Notes: generated by a model not told the origin, from the sequence alone. DNA of 64,000 nucleotides from Pomphorhynchus laevis (GCA_012934845.2 WNNJ02001796.1:1-64000); one strand, 5' to 3'; shown: positions 32,490-45,057, counted from the stretch's first letter. Program-made: numbers and translations.

Positions 32490-34980
32490 TTATGAGGCTA
32501 CAAAATATGTAGTCTGAATTATACGATCTGATTTGTTCCGTTGATTACAATTCAATAAAATACAAAATACACCCCGGAAGTAGAAATGGAGTTCTTCGCA
32601 TGGATGATATTGTCGATAATACTGTATCAATTAGAGACAAACTTAGTATACTACACCCTGAGGCCTGTGAACTTAACTCGTCTCTTGAGCTAAATGACCC
32701 ATTACCAGGGATGTGCGAACATTACTCTGATGTGTTTTTGGCAATTGATGCACAAACGATTATATCGGTGAGTGCAACTGTTCAAGAGAGCGGTGGGCCC
32801 TCTGGTACCGACGCTAAAGACTGGTACTCGATGCTTAATGAGTTCGAATCCGATTCCAAGCAACTAGCCAATGCATTGGCAAAATTTGCTTCTCGGTTGG
32901 CATCGAAATATATCAGTTCACCGAATTCAGAGGCGTTTACTGCATGTCGGCTTATCCCACTAGACAAACAACCTGGAGTCCGACCAATAGGCATAGGAGA
33001 GATAAGCCGACGAATAATAACCAAATCAATTCTATCAATGATATCACATGATCTAACTGAAGTGACTGGCTGTGTCCAGTTATGTGCTGCGCAAAAATGC
33101 GGAGCTGAAGCGGCAATCCACTCTATTAGGAAAACTTTTGAGTATTCGAATGATATTTGCGTACTTCAGATAGATGCAACTAATGCATTCAACGCGATCA
33201 ATCGTAAATTGGCATTAAAGAATATGCCAAAAATTTTTCTAGCCTTGTACCGCGTTCTAAAGAACTTTTACAAAAAAGATCCGATATTAACAGTGCAAGA
33301 AGAACAGTTGATAGCCAAAGAAGGATTCAAACATGGAGATCCATTAGCAATGGCAGCGCTCGCGATAGCTACACTACCCTTAATTGCGGACATACATAAT
33401 AGTCTCATCGATCATGCACCGATGGTATGCAGACGATGCGTGTTGTGTTGGCCGACCTGAAGACCTGTTAAAGGTTTGGAAACATTTGGTTGAGATTGGT
33501 CCAGAATATGGATTCCACGTTAACATATCTAAAAGTAGATTATTGGTACATTCTGGTCATCTACAGCAAGTTGAAAATATTTTTTGTGACAAGGAATCCA
33601 CACAACTGATGAGGGCATTGATCATCTGGGCTCGCCAATCGGATCATATCCATTCACAGAGTCATTCGTAAAGATGAAAGTAGATAAATGGATTAGGATG
33701 ATAGAACATTTGTCTGACATTGCTGAAATCGATGCGCAGGTGGCATACAGTGCTTTCATATACGTCGTGCAACGCAAATGGACGTATTTAATGAGGACAT
33801 GCAAGGTAGAGAGGGACTGGTTCAAGAACTTGGAGCAGTCCATATACAACGTTTTTCTACCTAAACTGACCGGACAAGGAGAAATAATTGGGACTATGCG
33901 GATGGCATGCTCACTACCAACGACAGCAGGTGGATTAGGCATTCGGGGCGATTGGGAGAATGCTGACAGTATATATAATCGATCAATGAGAATGTGTGAC
34001 ACCTTTGGGAGCAGTAATATGAGGAATAGCATCACAGTACTTCAAAAACACATAGCTGAACAGTTATCACATGAGAACAAATTAAAGATTAGCAAAAAAA
34101 TTTCACAAAAGTTAAAAAGCATAGACGACAAGTCCAGAAGTATAATAAGATATGTTGCAGAGAAAGGTGCGTCATCTTGGCTAACTGTGAAACCCACAAA
34201 TAATCCTCAATCACGGTTAAATACCCGACAGTTTAGAGATGCAATGTACATTCGATATAACGTATATTTACGGAATTGTAAGGCACGATGTGCATGTTGA
34301 ACTGTCCTAGATTCAGCACACTCGCAATCATGTCGGAATGGCGGGACAAGAATAATACGCCACGACTTAATCGGTAACCTAATAGCTAATGAATTGGATA
34401 GGATATGCAAAGATGTCATATTAGAGCCACGCTTAAGTCCAATACCGGATGATTATCAGTTCGAAGTTGAAACTACTACAAGAGTCACTAATGCCGGATA
34501 TGATGTAGCGTTTTGGGGATTTTACGGTTGTGGAATGGTGCGGTCTTTTCTAGGCATCTGTATTTTTAACACATTAGCACTATCTTATATTAGAAAGTCC
34601 CCAAATGAAAGTCACTCATATCACGCTAATCGTAAATTCGCAAAATATGGAGAGCGTATTGCTGACATCGATCATTCACTGTTTATACCACTTACGTTTT
34701 CGACATGCGGAGGAATAGGTCCGGGAGCTCACAAAATGATTAAATGGCTGGCAAATCAAAATGCTATTAAACAAAAGACTTCGTACGCTAGAGCTATTAC
34801 AAGAATTCGATCAAGAATCAGTGTCGCATTGGCGCGTGCCGCGTCAATGTGTATTCGCGCGACACGGTTATCTGTCAAAGAGCAGATACATCGAATCACG
34901 ACGAATGAATCGTGAAGCAAAAATGAAGTTCAAACTAGTGAAAGTTCAAACTTATATCTATGACCTGTAATAATATCTTT
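32490..34980 (+). mobile_element. Non-LTR retrotransposon of a distinct family (RT, Cys/His knuckle, nuclease-like C-terminus)
   Basis: The RT starts in an open frame at 32600. Motifs are CRLIPLDKQPGVRPIGIGE, QIDATNAFNAINR, KEGFKHGDPLAM and RWYADDACCVG (catalytic YADD at about 33424). A thumb region follows (33674-34300). Next is a C-x-C...H-x3-C knuckle (34275-34335), and then a C-terminal region with PDD, GYDVAFWGFYG and IFNTLALSY, a layout like a restriction-type nuclease. It ends with HSLFIPLTFSTCGGIG and RSRISVALARAASMCIR. Damage is slight. A frame change near 33400 is restored near 33640, and there is one in-frame TGA at 34298-34300 where the family has Gly. Assignment to an RLE-type group is inference from domain order. 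Confidence 0.75.
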
Positions 34981-34984
34981 TTTA

Positions 34985-35345
34985 AATATACATTCAAAAA
35001 AATTATTATTATTTCGACAAACAGACGAGCAAAGCTCATAGTTGCACTATTAAAATAAAGTAAAGAAAAAAGAAAGTCTCACAAACAAAAGTCAAAAAAG
35101 TTCATGTTTGAATGCTGAAACCGATCTTGAGTTGACAATTTCTTCACTTAATCGGTTCCACTTACCTACGATTCGGTGTCCAAATTGTACAGTTTTAGAG
35201 CGTATAACTCGGCGATGGGCTAAAGTAAAATTGTGTCCACGCAAAGCCCGACTTTTCCGAACAGTCATCAATTCTCTTAAAACGTGATTTCCCTTGTGTA
35301 AAGCTTCCCATGTTGAACACATATCTCGCCGAAACCGAAGGTCAC
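34985..35345 (-). mobile_element. CR1/jockey-like LINE, C-terminal fragment
   Basis: The minus strand encodes the end of ORF2: LWEAL-like, RALRGHNFTLAHRRVIRSK, TVQFGHRIVGKWNRL. The 3' end is a degenerate TAATAAT-type stretch near 34997-35010. It is 5'-truncated within the C-terminal domain. Confidence 0.7.
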
Positions 35346-35405
35346 GGCGAGATATGTAGCCTTACTCAAGATATGTAGCCTTACTTAAATATGTAGCCTT
35401 ACTTA
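35346..35405. repeat. Short tandem repeat, three units of ATATGTAGCCTTACT
   Basis: Three imperfect copies at about 18-22-bp spacing lie next to the LINE fragment. Confidence 0.7.
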
Positions 35406-36305
35406 AGCTATCTTATATGTAACAAGAAATTATCTGATAATAACAAGAAATTATAATAATAATTGTCGATAACTAATAAAATCCAAGAGTAATATGAATA
35501 CTTTGTGATAAAATAAGTCCATAAAACTTGCAGGAAACATTGTGGATCGTGCGCGTAGTCAGTTTTAATTGCAGTTTCAAATGGGCATGCATAATATCAA
35601 ATACGATACATGTTTCAGATAGTATGATATTTTTACAATTTACCTGTTTTTAAACGATTCGAATATAGTATTTCTAAACAAATATAATTTCACAATAGTC
35701 TATTATAATTATCAAAGTATATACCTCATTAAATGATTAAAAATAGATCAAGTTATTAGAACAAATGTTATTAGACCGGTGAATTTACTACGCAGTCAAT
35801 CGGACTCAGAGTTTGATACAAATATTTACCCTGCAGACATACTTGCTGACAAAAAATAGGAGAAATACTTAAATATATTAAAATACCCGTGATATAAGCT
35901 GGTAATTAGTCAACGACCCATTATGTGAAAAAAGTCTTTCATTATATACTCTTTCATTATTATAATCTTCATTGCGAAGATTTCTTGATATTAGTAACGG
36001 CTGAGTTTACAAAAATTCTCACAAATTCCAACAATTTAAGTGAATAGATGGGAAGAATTTCGACGACAAATAAAAATTACATAACATAAAAATCATTTTA
36101 TGATATTAACTGCTATTTTAATCAGACTATTTCGTTGAAAATCAGACGATAATAAAGGAATCTAATTAGAGGGACTTGTAATTTTAGAATAATTGAAGTA
36201 AAAATTTGATAAATGATATTTACATTATATAAATGTAGGAAATATAAGAGAAATAGTAAAAATAAATCAAACTAGTTCTCTTATTTAAAATTGACATGGT
36301 ATTCA
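35406..36305. other. Intergenic stretch
   Basis: AT-rich, with no gene or repeat recognised. Confidence 0.4.
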
Positions 36306-37640
36306 AAAAAGAGAAATTAAAAATTCTTTAATGGTTTGTAATCTAAGAACGATATTTAAAAGAATTATCGTAATCATATATTTTACGAGTTTTTGTCAAT
36401 ATTACCGAAAAAGTAAAAATAACGCGAAATAACTTAAAAGGGATTTATTTTTACGTCGCAAATGCGTGCCGGCACACTCTTACATAACCACAAAAAACGA
36501 CCACAAAAAAATCTAAATCATGTGGCGAGAATATGGGAACGAAGGCAGTATTCAAATGTGATAAAGGAAGAAACGCGGCGGACGTCGAGAAAGAGTTGAT
36601 TCCAGCGAGTGGGAAGGCAACGAGGAAGGATCGGATGCCGTAGTTGTTAGAGTAATTGGGAACGTGGAGTAAGAGAGAATGACTGAAACTCAGCGATATA
36701 GAGGTGGGGCGAGTGCCGTCTAATAAAGTGAGGTTGATGAACAATAGGGGAGATGACAGCTATGAGACGAAAATTTACGAGAAGGTGGAGATAGATGCGG
36801 ATGTAAATGGTAAGTCAGGTGAGTTGAGCAAGATGTGTGGATGTCTGGTCGAAGCGACGGATACATAGGAGCACTCGAACTGCGGAGTTGAGGATGAGTT
36901 GTAGGGTATTGGTGATGGATTTTATAGAATTGGCGAAAAAGCTAAGGCAGTAATCGATTTTAGGGAAAAGAAGCGATGAAAGAAGATACATACAAGAACG
37001 GAAATCGATAAGTGGGCGGATACGGCGGATGTCACGGAAAATTATGTTAGACGAGCGGACCTTGTCGCAGGCGAACGGTTTAATGGAAAAGTGATCATTG
37101 AAATGGAATCCTAAGAAAGTGAGATTGTGAACTACAGGGATGATTGATGAGGCAAAAAATATAGATATCTTAGGTTGACGGGGAGGATCCACATTATTTT
37201 ATACTTGTCTGGGTTTAGAACGAGACGAAGATGGGAGAGACGTTTGTAGATAGAAGAAAGACAGTTCGAGGCATAAATGCCGATATCGTGTATGCGATGT
37301 GCGGGTGCATGAGCATATATGAGAATGTCATCGGTGTATTGCATGACGTTAAAGGAGTAAGGTTTGATAAACGGAGAGAGACCGCGAGTAGAAGAGAGAA
37401 AAACGGAAGTCCTAGAACTGAACCTTGAGGGTTTAAGGGAACTGTGATCATCGAAATGGATTCCTAAGAAAGTGAGATTTGGGCTATGGGGATGATTGAT
37501 GAGGCAAAAGATACAGGGGTGGAGATATGATAGATTGACGGGGGGAGGATCCACATTATTTTAGACTTGTCTGGGTTTAGAACAAGAAAAAGATAAGAGA
37601 GACGTTTGTTGATAGAAGAAAGACAGTTAAAAAAGATTTA
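36306..37640 (-). mobile_element. L2/CR1-like LINE, 3' part, with internal duplication
   Basis: The 3' end (minus strand) is at about 36450, with the GCGTGCCGGCACAC hairpin remnant. Reading upstream gives LNSAVRVLLCIRRFDQT, LTFLGFHFNDHFSIKPF, MQYTDDILIYAHAPAH (about 37330) and a further copy of the LTFLGIHFDDHSSLKPS block at 37440-37510. The block repeat means two fragments are fused. Sequence 36306-36440 downstream of the 3' end is shared with 39400-39530 (see findings). Several frameshifts. Confidence 0.7.
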
Positions 37641-38345
37641 TTTTTACATGGCAAATGCGTGCCGGCGCACGCTTACATGACCACAACAACAATAAAATCT
37701 AAATAATGTTTCGAGGAGGCGGGTATGGAGGCGACATTTGAATGCAATAAAAGAGGGAGCGCATCGGACGTTGAGTGGGATTTGATTCCAGGCGAATGGT
37801 GCATCGACTAGGGAGAATCGAATACCGTAGTTGTTAGAGTAATTGGGAACATTCAGAGAGGGAATTACGGGAACGTAGTGATTCCCTACGATCATCAACA
37901 TTAGGGAGGTTGATGAACGTAGTTCATCAACCTCCCTAAGAAAGGGAGGTTGATGAACGATGGGGACCCGACAGCGATGAGACGAAAAGTTACGAGAAGA
38001 TGGCGGAGTTGTATGCGGATGTGGATGGTAGACCAAGAAAGTTAGGCAAGAAAGTTAGGCTGGCAGTTGATGATATGGAGGGAGTAGGTTTGACGACTTG
38101 AAACAAAGGATAATGATAATAAAGAGGGTGGCAAGCAATGTGAAGAAGGTTATGAATGGAACAATCTTGTATGTTGGTGGATTTGATTTTGATTGATGGA
38201 TGTAGGTTATTGAGAAACGAGACATGAGGGCGGGACGGGGTTGTCGGGGAATGAAGATGACATGGGATTGGAAGTGTATATTGTGACAGGGTGGCTGGGT
38301 AAAGAAAGGGCATTGGAAACGACGGGGGTAGTTTGAGTGGATGTG
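37641..38345 (-). mobile_element. L2/CR1-like LINE, 3' end copy and linker
   Basis: A second 3' terminus (37641-37680, hairpin GCGTGCCGGCGCACGC) leads into the C-terminal region (NYSNNYGIRFSLVDAPFAWNQIPLN) up to about 38040. After that the minus-strand reading is proline/serine-rich and no longer matches the LINE clearly. A short inverted repeat of GGTTGATGAAC occurs near 37910-37960. Confidence 0.6.
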
Positions 38346-38700
38346 TTGGATGTTGATATGTGATTATGCTAGAGTTTGAGTATTAATTTGTTTGCATAAA
38401 ATCTACATAGGAAGTCTTCTTTAGTTTTCTTTGCCACAGGTGATTGTTGTACTACGCTGCAGTCGTGTGTCGAGCACTGTACTTGCAGTTGTGCATAGTT
38501 GGTGTCGGTCGCAGCTGTTTTCTTACGTCCTCCCGTTAACGTCATTGTGTGCTGAAGCTGTTAAATTTGCTACTGTAACTCGTCGGCGAGCGTAGCGATA
38601 CGATCTATCTGAGGTTATCGAGAGATTGAGCTCAATCCGTGAGCGTAGGAGCGGAACTGACAGGAAAAATCTGGAATATATATATTCTTCAAATACACCA
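38346..38700. other. Locally GC-richer segment of unknown origin
   Basis: Bases around 38440-38660 are clearly less AT-rich than the surroundings and contain a plus-strand open stretch (SEVIERLSSIRERRSGTD). It lies between two LINE fragments. It may be a host exon or part of a LINE 5' region. No motif recognised. Confidence 0.3.
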
Positions 38701-39350
38701 AGACAATTTTTTAACGTAAAAATTGTTGGAGGCAGAAATAACGACATCGTGTATGTGATGGGTGGGTGCATAAACAAAGAGAGATCGGCTTATTGCATAA
38801 CGTTAAAAGAGTAAGGTTTGATAAACGGAGAGAGATCGCCAAGTGGAAGATAGAAAAGCAGGGGACCTGGGACTGAACATTGTTGGACCCCGCAGAAAAT
38901 AGAGATGCGATAGGAATATGATGAATAGAATAGACGCGAAAAGAACGGTCGGATAGATATGCGGCAAACCATGCTACGGAGGAGGAAGAAACGCCGTTTT
39001 CATGAAAAAGGCGAGATAGGAGGATGGAGTGGTCGACGATGTCGAGGCGGAGGAGTGGTCGATACAGATGAGAACACTATATAGAGCATTGCCACGAAAA
39101 ATAAGTAGGTCGTTGTAAACTGTCATGCAGGCGATGTCGGTGGAGTGAAAGAGCGGAAAGTGGATTGGAAAAGAGGGTACAGATCGAATGAAGAGAGATA
39201 AATTTTGATCTGTATTAAGATGAGGCGTTATAAGAGTTTAGAAAGAGTAGGGAGTAGTGAAATAGGGCGATAGCTAGGAGGAAGTGAGATGTCGAGTGAT
39301 TGTTACTTAAGGAGGAAACGAACGATGGCGGATTCCTAGTGTGAAGAGAG
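38701..39350 (-). mobile_element. L2/CR1-like LINE, RT N-terminal half
   Basis: On the minus strand from about 39350 to 38720: SLLPTVSKLL-type, FSIRSLYSLL-type, a decayed GVPQG region near 38880 and the FNVMQ start of the catalytic box near 38800. The order is continuous with LINE RT, but frames are broken repeatedly. The 3' half is not attached. Confidence 0.6.
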
Positions 39351-40142
39351 TAAAAGTTTTACTCTCTTTTTAAAAGTTTTAAAATTATTTAAAGAAAAGA
39401 GAAATTGAAAAATTATCTGATCGTTTGTAATCTAAGATGGATATTTTAAAGAATTATCGTAATCATATCTATTATGAGATTTTGTCAATATTACCGAAAA
39501 AGTAAAAATAAGGCGAAATAACTTAAAAAGAATTTATTTTTACGTCGCAAATGCGTACCGGCACACTCTTACATAATCACAAAAAACGACTACAAAAAAT
39601 CTAAATCATGTGACGAGAAGATGGGAATGAAGGCAGTATTCAAATGTGATAAAGGAAGAAGCGCGGCGGACGTCGAGAAAGAGCTGATTATAGCGAGTGG
39701 GAAGGCAACGAGGAAGGATCGGACACCGTAGTTGTTAGAGTAATTAGGAACGTGGAGTAAGAGAGAATAACTGGAACTCAGCGATATAGAGGTGGGGCGA
39801 GTGCCGTCTAATAAATGAAGGTTGATGAACAATGGGGGAGATGACAGCTATGAGACGAAAAGTTACTAGGAGAAGGCGGAGATGGATATTTTAAAGAATT
39901 ATCGTAATCGTAAATATCGTAAGTATCGGACACCGTAGTTGTTAGAGTAATTGGGAACGTGGAGTAAGAGAGAATAACTGGAACTTAGCGATATAGAGGT
40001 GGGGCGAGTTTCGTCTAATAAAGGAAGGTTGATGAACAATGGGGGAGATGACAGCTATGAGACGAAAAGTTACTAGGAGAAGGCGGAGATGGATATTTTA
40101 AAGAATTATCGTAATCATATCTTTTACGAGATTTTGTCAATA
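39351..40142 (-). mobile_element. L2/CR1-like LINE 3' fragments, duplicated with flank
   Basis: A 3' terminus at 39535-39580 continues through the C-terminal region to about 39870. The part from about 39925 to 40080 repeats 39720-39880 (NYSNNYG and LFINLHL-encoding segments). Flank sequence 39400-39530 matches 36306-36440, and the TTAAAGAATTATCGTAATC piece occurs again at 39890 and 40098. Local duplication rather than new insertion explains this. Confidence 0.6.
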
Positions 40143-40470
40143 TTACAGAAAAGCTAAAAAAAGGTTGTTGTAATTATTACTGAAACGGTCAAAATACACA
40201 GAAATACTTAACACATAAAAAAGGTCAAAATACACAGAAATACTTAACACATAAAAAAGGTCAAAATACACAGAAATATTTTGTGAAGTTATTCGAAGAA
40301 AATAGAAATTGGAAAATTCTTCAATCGCTTGAAACCTAAGCAGGATATCCTGTTTAGGTTTTAAGTGTCTTAAATTTAAGATATCGATCATCGCAGATTG
40401 GTTTGAATGTAAAATATCGATCATTGCAGATAAATTCAAAAACGATATAGTGTTCTCATCTGTATCGTAG
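40143..40470. repeat. Short tandem repeats (AAAATACACAGAAATACTTAAC)
   Basis: Three copies of GGTCAAAATACACAGAAATA at about 35-bp spacing (40188-40280), then two copies of an ATATCGATCATYGCAGAT word near 40380-40440. The 110-codon minus ORF across it is repeat-derived. Confidence 0.6.
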
Positions 40471-41075
40471 GGCAAATTGATTGCACTTAATCAATTTGCC
40501 CTACGTCCGCTAATCTTTGCTCATGTGTTGAGCCGTCTTCTATATGCTGCGCCGTGTGTGTATCCCCAAAATTCAAAAGAACATATTAGTTCAGAGAGGG
40601 TACTTCATAGAGCTACCAAGCTAGCACCGCAACTGAAATTTTTGTCGTACCCTGATCGATTAAAAGCACTTAGACTTGAGACTGTCACGTGGACCCGCCG
40701 GTACATCGATATGAGTATGGTCTGGCAAATTCTTAATGATTTGGATCATCCACTTCGAGATTGTCTTCATTTGCGCTCATCCAATATCCTCCGAGGCCAT
40801 GGTTTAACCCTGCGACGTGAAAGGATAAGAAAATCACGAGCTGTCCAATTTGATCGGCGAGTTGTATCTCTGTGGAATAGGCTTGGAGAGTCAACAGTGT
40901 GCAGTAGCAATATCAACGAATTCAAAAAGAAATTACGGATGGAGAATGCCATGGGGAAAGCTGCTTTTCCGTATTTGTGATACTTTTATTATATTTTCTT
41001 TTTTTTGCAGTGAACCAGCCAATTAAGCCATGCTTTTATGTGCTGTTGAAACATTAATAATAATAATAATATAAC
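40471..41075 (+). mobile_element. CR1/jockey-like LINE, C-terminal ORF2 fragment with (TAA)n tail
   Basis: The open frame 40477-40980 matches the last 165 residues of the 42-45 kb element (RPLIFAHVLSRLLYAAP, RATKLAPQL, ILRGHGLTLRRER, VQFDRRVVSLWNRL). The 3' end carries TAATAATAATAAT at about 41050-41070. It is 5'-truncated, and a short inverted repeat sits at its left edge (CAATTTGCCCTACG against CGTAGGGCAAATTG). Confidence 0.8.
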
Positions 41076-41984
41076 TTAATAATCAATTTACCACCATGTG
41101 ATATAATAAAATAGAATACACTAATTTTTCCTATAATCTTTAATATTTTTTATTCCTATTGTATTTATTTTATTTGTATTTACTGATCATTAATGCAATA
41201 AATTAGTAGCCTACATTACTTAGACTATTTTAAGTTTATTTTGTTACGCTATATATTTTAACGATTGACAGTTCAAAAGGCAATGCGTGGTAACATAAAA
41301 GTAGAGATTTTGTTTATAAACGAACAACGGATACTGATATTTTATCTTGAACGTATATCACAATTACAAACAATAAATCAACAAGTCTTTAAATATAAGG
41401 AAACAGCGACTTTACAAAAATATACTCCAGCATTTTCTAGCTACTCAACGTTTATCTTCGGCCAAGACATAGTTACTGAAAAACCGCATTTTCAAAAATG
41501 CTTCTTATACAAAAGCACAATTATATGCTCGAAATATAAACAACTAAAATAAGGCAAAATGGTTAATACAATATTAACCTGCAATTAAAATTAAACCACC
41601 TTAGCGGATTCGTATTAAACATAATACGAGATTTACTGAGGATTAAGTACTGTCGAAGTTGTGTAGCTACAGGGCCACACTGATGAGACCATTTTGTAGT
41701 GATGAGTAGACTATATAAAAATAGAATATAAAATAATTATAAAAAAATAAATTATAACAAAATGTCGAATTATATTGAGCTTCCACTTGAATAAAAGTGG
41801 AAGCAAACTTGTGTCATGATTGCGCTGTATCATGATTACATTATTGATTATTAATTCATAAAAAAATATTAATAAATAATTTATTAATAAATTTATGAAT
41901 TAATATATTTACTCCTTTATAATTTATTTTAAATTCAAAAATGCTTCTTATGCAAAAGCACAATTGTATGCTCGAAATATAAAA
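41076..41984. other. Spacer with a 50-bp direct repeat
   Basis: 41491-41540 is repeated at 41934-41983 with two mismatches. The second copy ends just where the near-complete LINE begins. The rest is AT-rich. Confidence 0.6.
41265..41552 (+). CDS. Small unrecognised ORF
   Basis: 95 codons with no recognised domain. The last part is within a 50-bp segment repeated at 41934-41983. AT-rich codon use, weak evidence that it is a gene. Confidence 0.2.
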   Translation: MTVQKAMRGNIKVEILFINEQRILIFYLERISQLQTINQQVFKYKETATLQKYTPAFSSYSTFIFGQDIVTEKPHFQKCFLYKSTIICSKYKQLK

Positions 41985-44900
41985 ATTTTCAGATTGTGAA
42001 GCGACGCACCCGGCTGAGTTGGATCCCACTAGTCATGCCGCCTCGCGTGCATTCTGTAATCGAAACGGGCTCGTCTACTCTGCCTATCAGAGTCTAAATG
42101 GTTTAGCGTCCGGGTTATTAGGATGTGTAAGGGGTGATAGGAATACTCCCAGAGGTATGTTGGGGCATTGTGAAATACTGCATTGTAATGTTCGCAGTCT
42201 TATATCGAAGGTAGATGAACTGAGATATAGAGTTCAGTTAATTCGTCCTAAATTACTTGCTATCACAGAATCATGGCTATATGGTGATATTGTTGATAAT
42301 GAAGTCTCCATCCCTGGTTATCTGGTTTTCCGCAGTGATCGTGAAAGTGGAAGAGGTGGAGGTGTTATTCTTTATGTGAGCAACGATGTGAAAGTAACTA
42401 TTCTTAGCACTTCTTCTTCTTCTGATAAAGTCGAAAGTTTGTGGTGTCGGGTAAAATTCATATATACCGCTCCGCTTGTTCTGGGGGTAGTATATCGTTC
42501 ACCCTTGGCCGCCACAGATAGACTGATTGGGGAAGTAGAACTTTATTCTAAAGTTACCTCCAATGCTTTAATACTTGGTGACTTGAATATGCCTTCGGTT
42601 GATTGGAATTCGTATACGGCTTTTCCTACTTGTGACCATGCTTCCTATGACCTTCTGGAGTGTATCATCTATTGTGGTTTAACTCAGCATGTCCAAAATT
42701 ACACTCGTTTTGCTAGTGACAGTAGATCTCTATTAGATGTATGTTTATCTTCGAACAGTGAGATTATTAACGCTATCCGTTATGATGCCCCGATCGGTAT
42801 GTCTGATCATTGCGTAGTGATCGTTAGGTTAAGGTTTCAAGAAGAAACTTGAGGTCCGCGTGAAAATCAAGTGGTTAATACTTTCAAAACCAACACAGAT
42901 GCAATCCAGTCAATACTTTCAACAGCTTCCTAACCAGATCCCGCTGTTGTTGGAGTACACGGCGCGTGGAATTACTTTCAGAGAACCTTAGAGTCACTGC
43001 TTATTTTATTCTCTCCACTTAGAAGCAGGACACGTCGAAAAGATTCTCCCTGGTTCGATTCTGAGTTACGTTCAACATTGAGGACTCGTAATTTGATCTT
43101 CAATCGCTACAAAGTTGGGGAGTGCAGTTATGATGTTTTTAAACAGGCAAGAAATTTATTCAATTCATTGAAGAGAAAGAAGCGGTGTGCATTTGAGAAT
43201 GCATTAGCTAACAAGTGTAAATACGATTTAAAGGTTCTTTTTCAGTACCTATCAAGTAGGGGAGCTGTTGATTCTTCGATTTGTCACTACTTCTATGACA
43301 TTTCTGCGAATGACCTAGCTGAAGAGTTTGCGGCACACTATCGCACTTCAGTAGAGCCCGCAAATGAACATGAAACTTTTTGTATGGAATCTAGTGTGCT
43401 GAACACTTACTCTGACACGTGTCTTGAGTTGGACCTTGACAATTTGATAACGCCAGCTAAAGTCTATTCCGAATTACGCCGTCTAAAAGCAAATAATTCA
43501 AGAGGTTGTGACTTACTACCTTCTGTTTATCTGCGCAGATTAGCAGGCTCAATTTGCGTTCCTCTCTGTGCAATTTTTCGCCAGTCAATCTTAGAAAGAT
43601 CTCTTCCTAATGTGTGGAAGCAGTCAATTGTTCTTCCCTACTTCAAGAAGGGAGATCGCTCTTCCATCGAGAATTATAGGCCGGTGAGCATTACCTGCTT
43701 TTGCTGTAGAGTGTCGGAGAGATTTGTGTATCACTACATGGTTGAGTTTTTTCGTGTAGAAAAAATTTTAGTCCCTAATCAGCACGGATTTCGGGAGGGT
43801 TATTCAACTGTTTCAAATTTGCTTGATGCTCATCTTGATTGGACAGCGAATAAGACACATTATATCGATACAGACATTATATTCTTCGACTTTTCTAAAG
43901 CTTTTGATAGAGTAGATCATGGTCTACTTCTTCAGAAACTTGTCAATACTGGACTCCCAAACATAATAGTTGATTGGATTAGAGACTTTCTTCGTGATCG
44001 TTGCTTTCGAGTACTTGTCGATTGGTCATTGTCTGTGTCTAGAGAATGTCATATTGGAGTACCTCAAGGTTCAGTTTTGGGTCCGCTTTTATTCAGCATT
44101 TATGTTAACGATTTGCCTGGGTGCATTCGCTCTCGATCATGTTTGTATGCAGATGACTTAAAAATATGGCGGCCCATTCATTCATGTGAGGATGTTGATA
44201 ATTTGCAAACTGACATAGATAATTTGGAGTTGTGGGCGGCGTTAAACAAGCTTGTGATAAATGTTTCGAAATGCAAACACATGCGTATTATTGGTAATGC
44301 TCGCAAGCAACTAACATCAGCTTGTTACACATATAAGGACTGTATTGTGGAAAGTGTCGATAGTTACAAAGATTTAGGAGTATGGGTTACCTCTAATTTA
44401 TCAACCAAAAGCACACTGATCAAGCTTGTGCCAACTCCAATAAAATGATAGGTATGATTCGACGCGCGTTTGTTCGCGTTAATCCGACTGCTCTTCGGCC
44501 TCTGATTTTAGCACATGTATTGAGTAGACTTTTATATGCAGCTCCGGTTGTATACCCACGTACTGTGCATGAACATAAGAAATCAGAGAGGGTACTTCGC
44601 AGGGCAACAAAGCTAGCACCAACGTTGGCGTCGCTGCCTTATGAAGACAGACTGAGATCATTAGGACTTGAGACCGTCACATGGACCCGTCGGTACATGG
44701 ATATGTGCCTTGTTTGGCATTTATTCCAACGTCCTCATCACCCTCTTCGGAGTAGGGTTCAACTACGTTGTTCAAATGTTCTTCGCGGTCATTCTTTAAC
44801 TATTCGAAGAAACAGAGTACAGAAATTGGGCGCGATGCAATTTGATAGAAGAATTGTTGAGCTGTGGAACAACCTTGATGCAGACACCGTTGGATGCAGT

Positions 44901-45057
44901 TCACTTAGTGCTTTTAAAAGAAGACTACGAATGGATCAAGCAATGTTTCGTGTTGCATTTCCTTATTTTAAAAACTAATTAATTTATTTACGAACTTATT
45001 GTGAGCCAGCTATTTGAGCTAATGCTCGTATGTTGTTGAATGTATAATAATAATAAT
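41985..45057 (+). mobile_element. CR1/jockey-like LINE, near-complete (endonuclease plus RT)
   Basis: The endonuclease is open from about 41983 to 42852, with no ATG near its start. APE motifs are HCNVRSL, ITESWLYG, GRGGGVILYV, LGDLNMPSVDW and GMSDHCVV. A TGA ends that frame. The linker (42853-43020) reads in another frame and includes KDSPWFDSEL. RT is open from 43078 (TLRTRN) to 44448 with NYRPVSITC, HGFREG, DFSKAFDRVDH, GVPQGSVLGPLLF and the catalytic LYADD (about 44145). A frameshift near 44405-44420 separates the C-terminal part (44445-44978), which has RATKLAP, RGHSLTIRR and RRIVELWNNL. The (TAA)n tail ends at 45056. About three breaks; otherwise full length. Confidence 0.9.

Noticed and set aside
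37231-37428. Plus-strand ORFs across L2-like fragments (also 38626-38814, 46642-46839, 61529-61813)
   Set aside because: Antisense shadows of the LINE reverse transcriptase.
40143-40475. 110-codon minus ORF with repeated SVYFDLFYVLSI peptide
   Set aside because: It arises from three copies of a short DNA tandem repeat.
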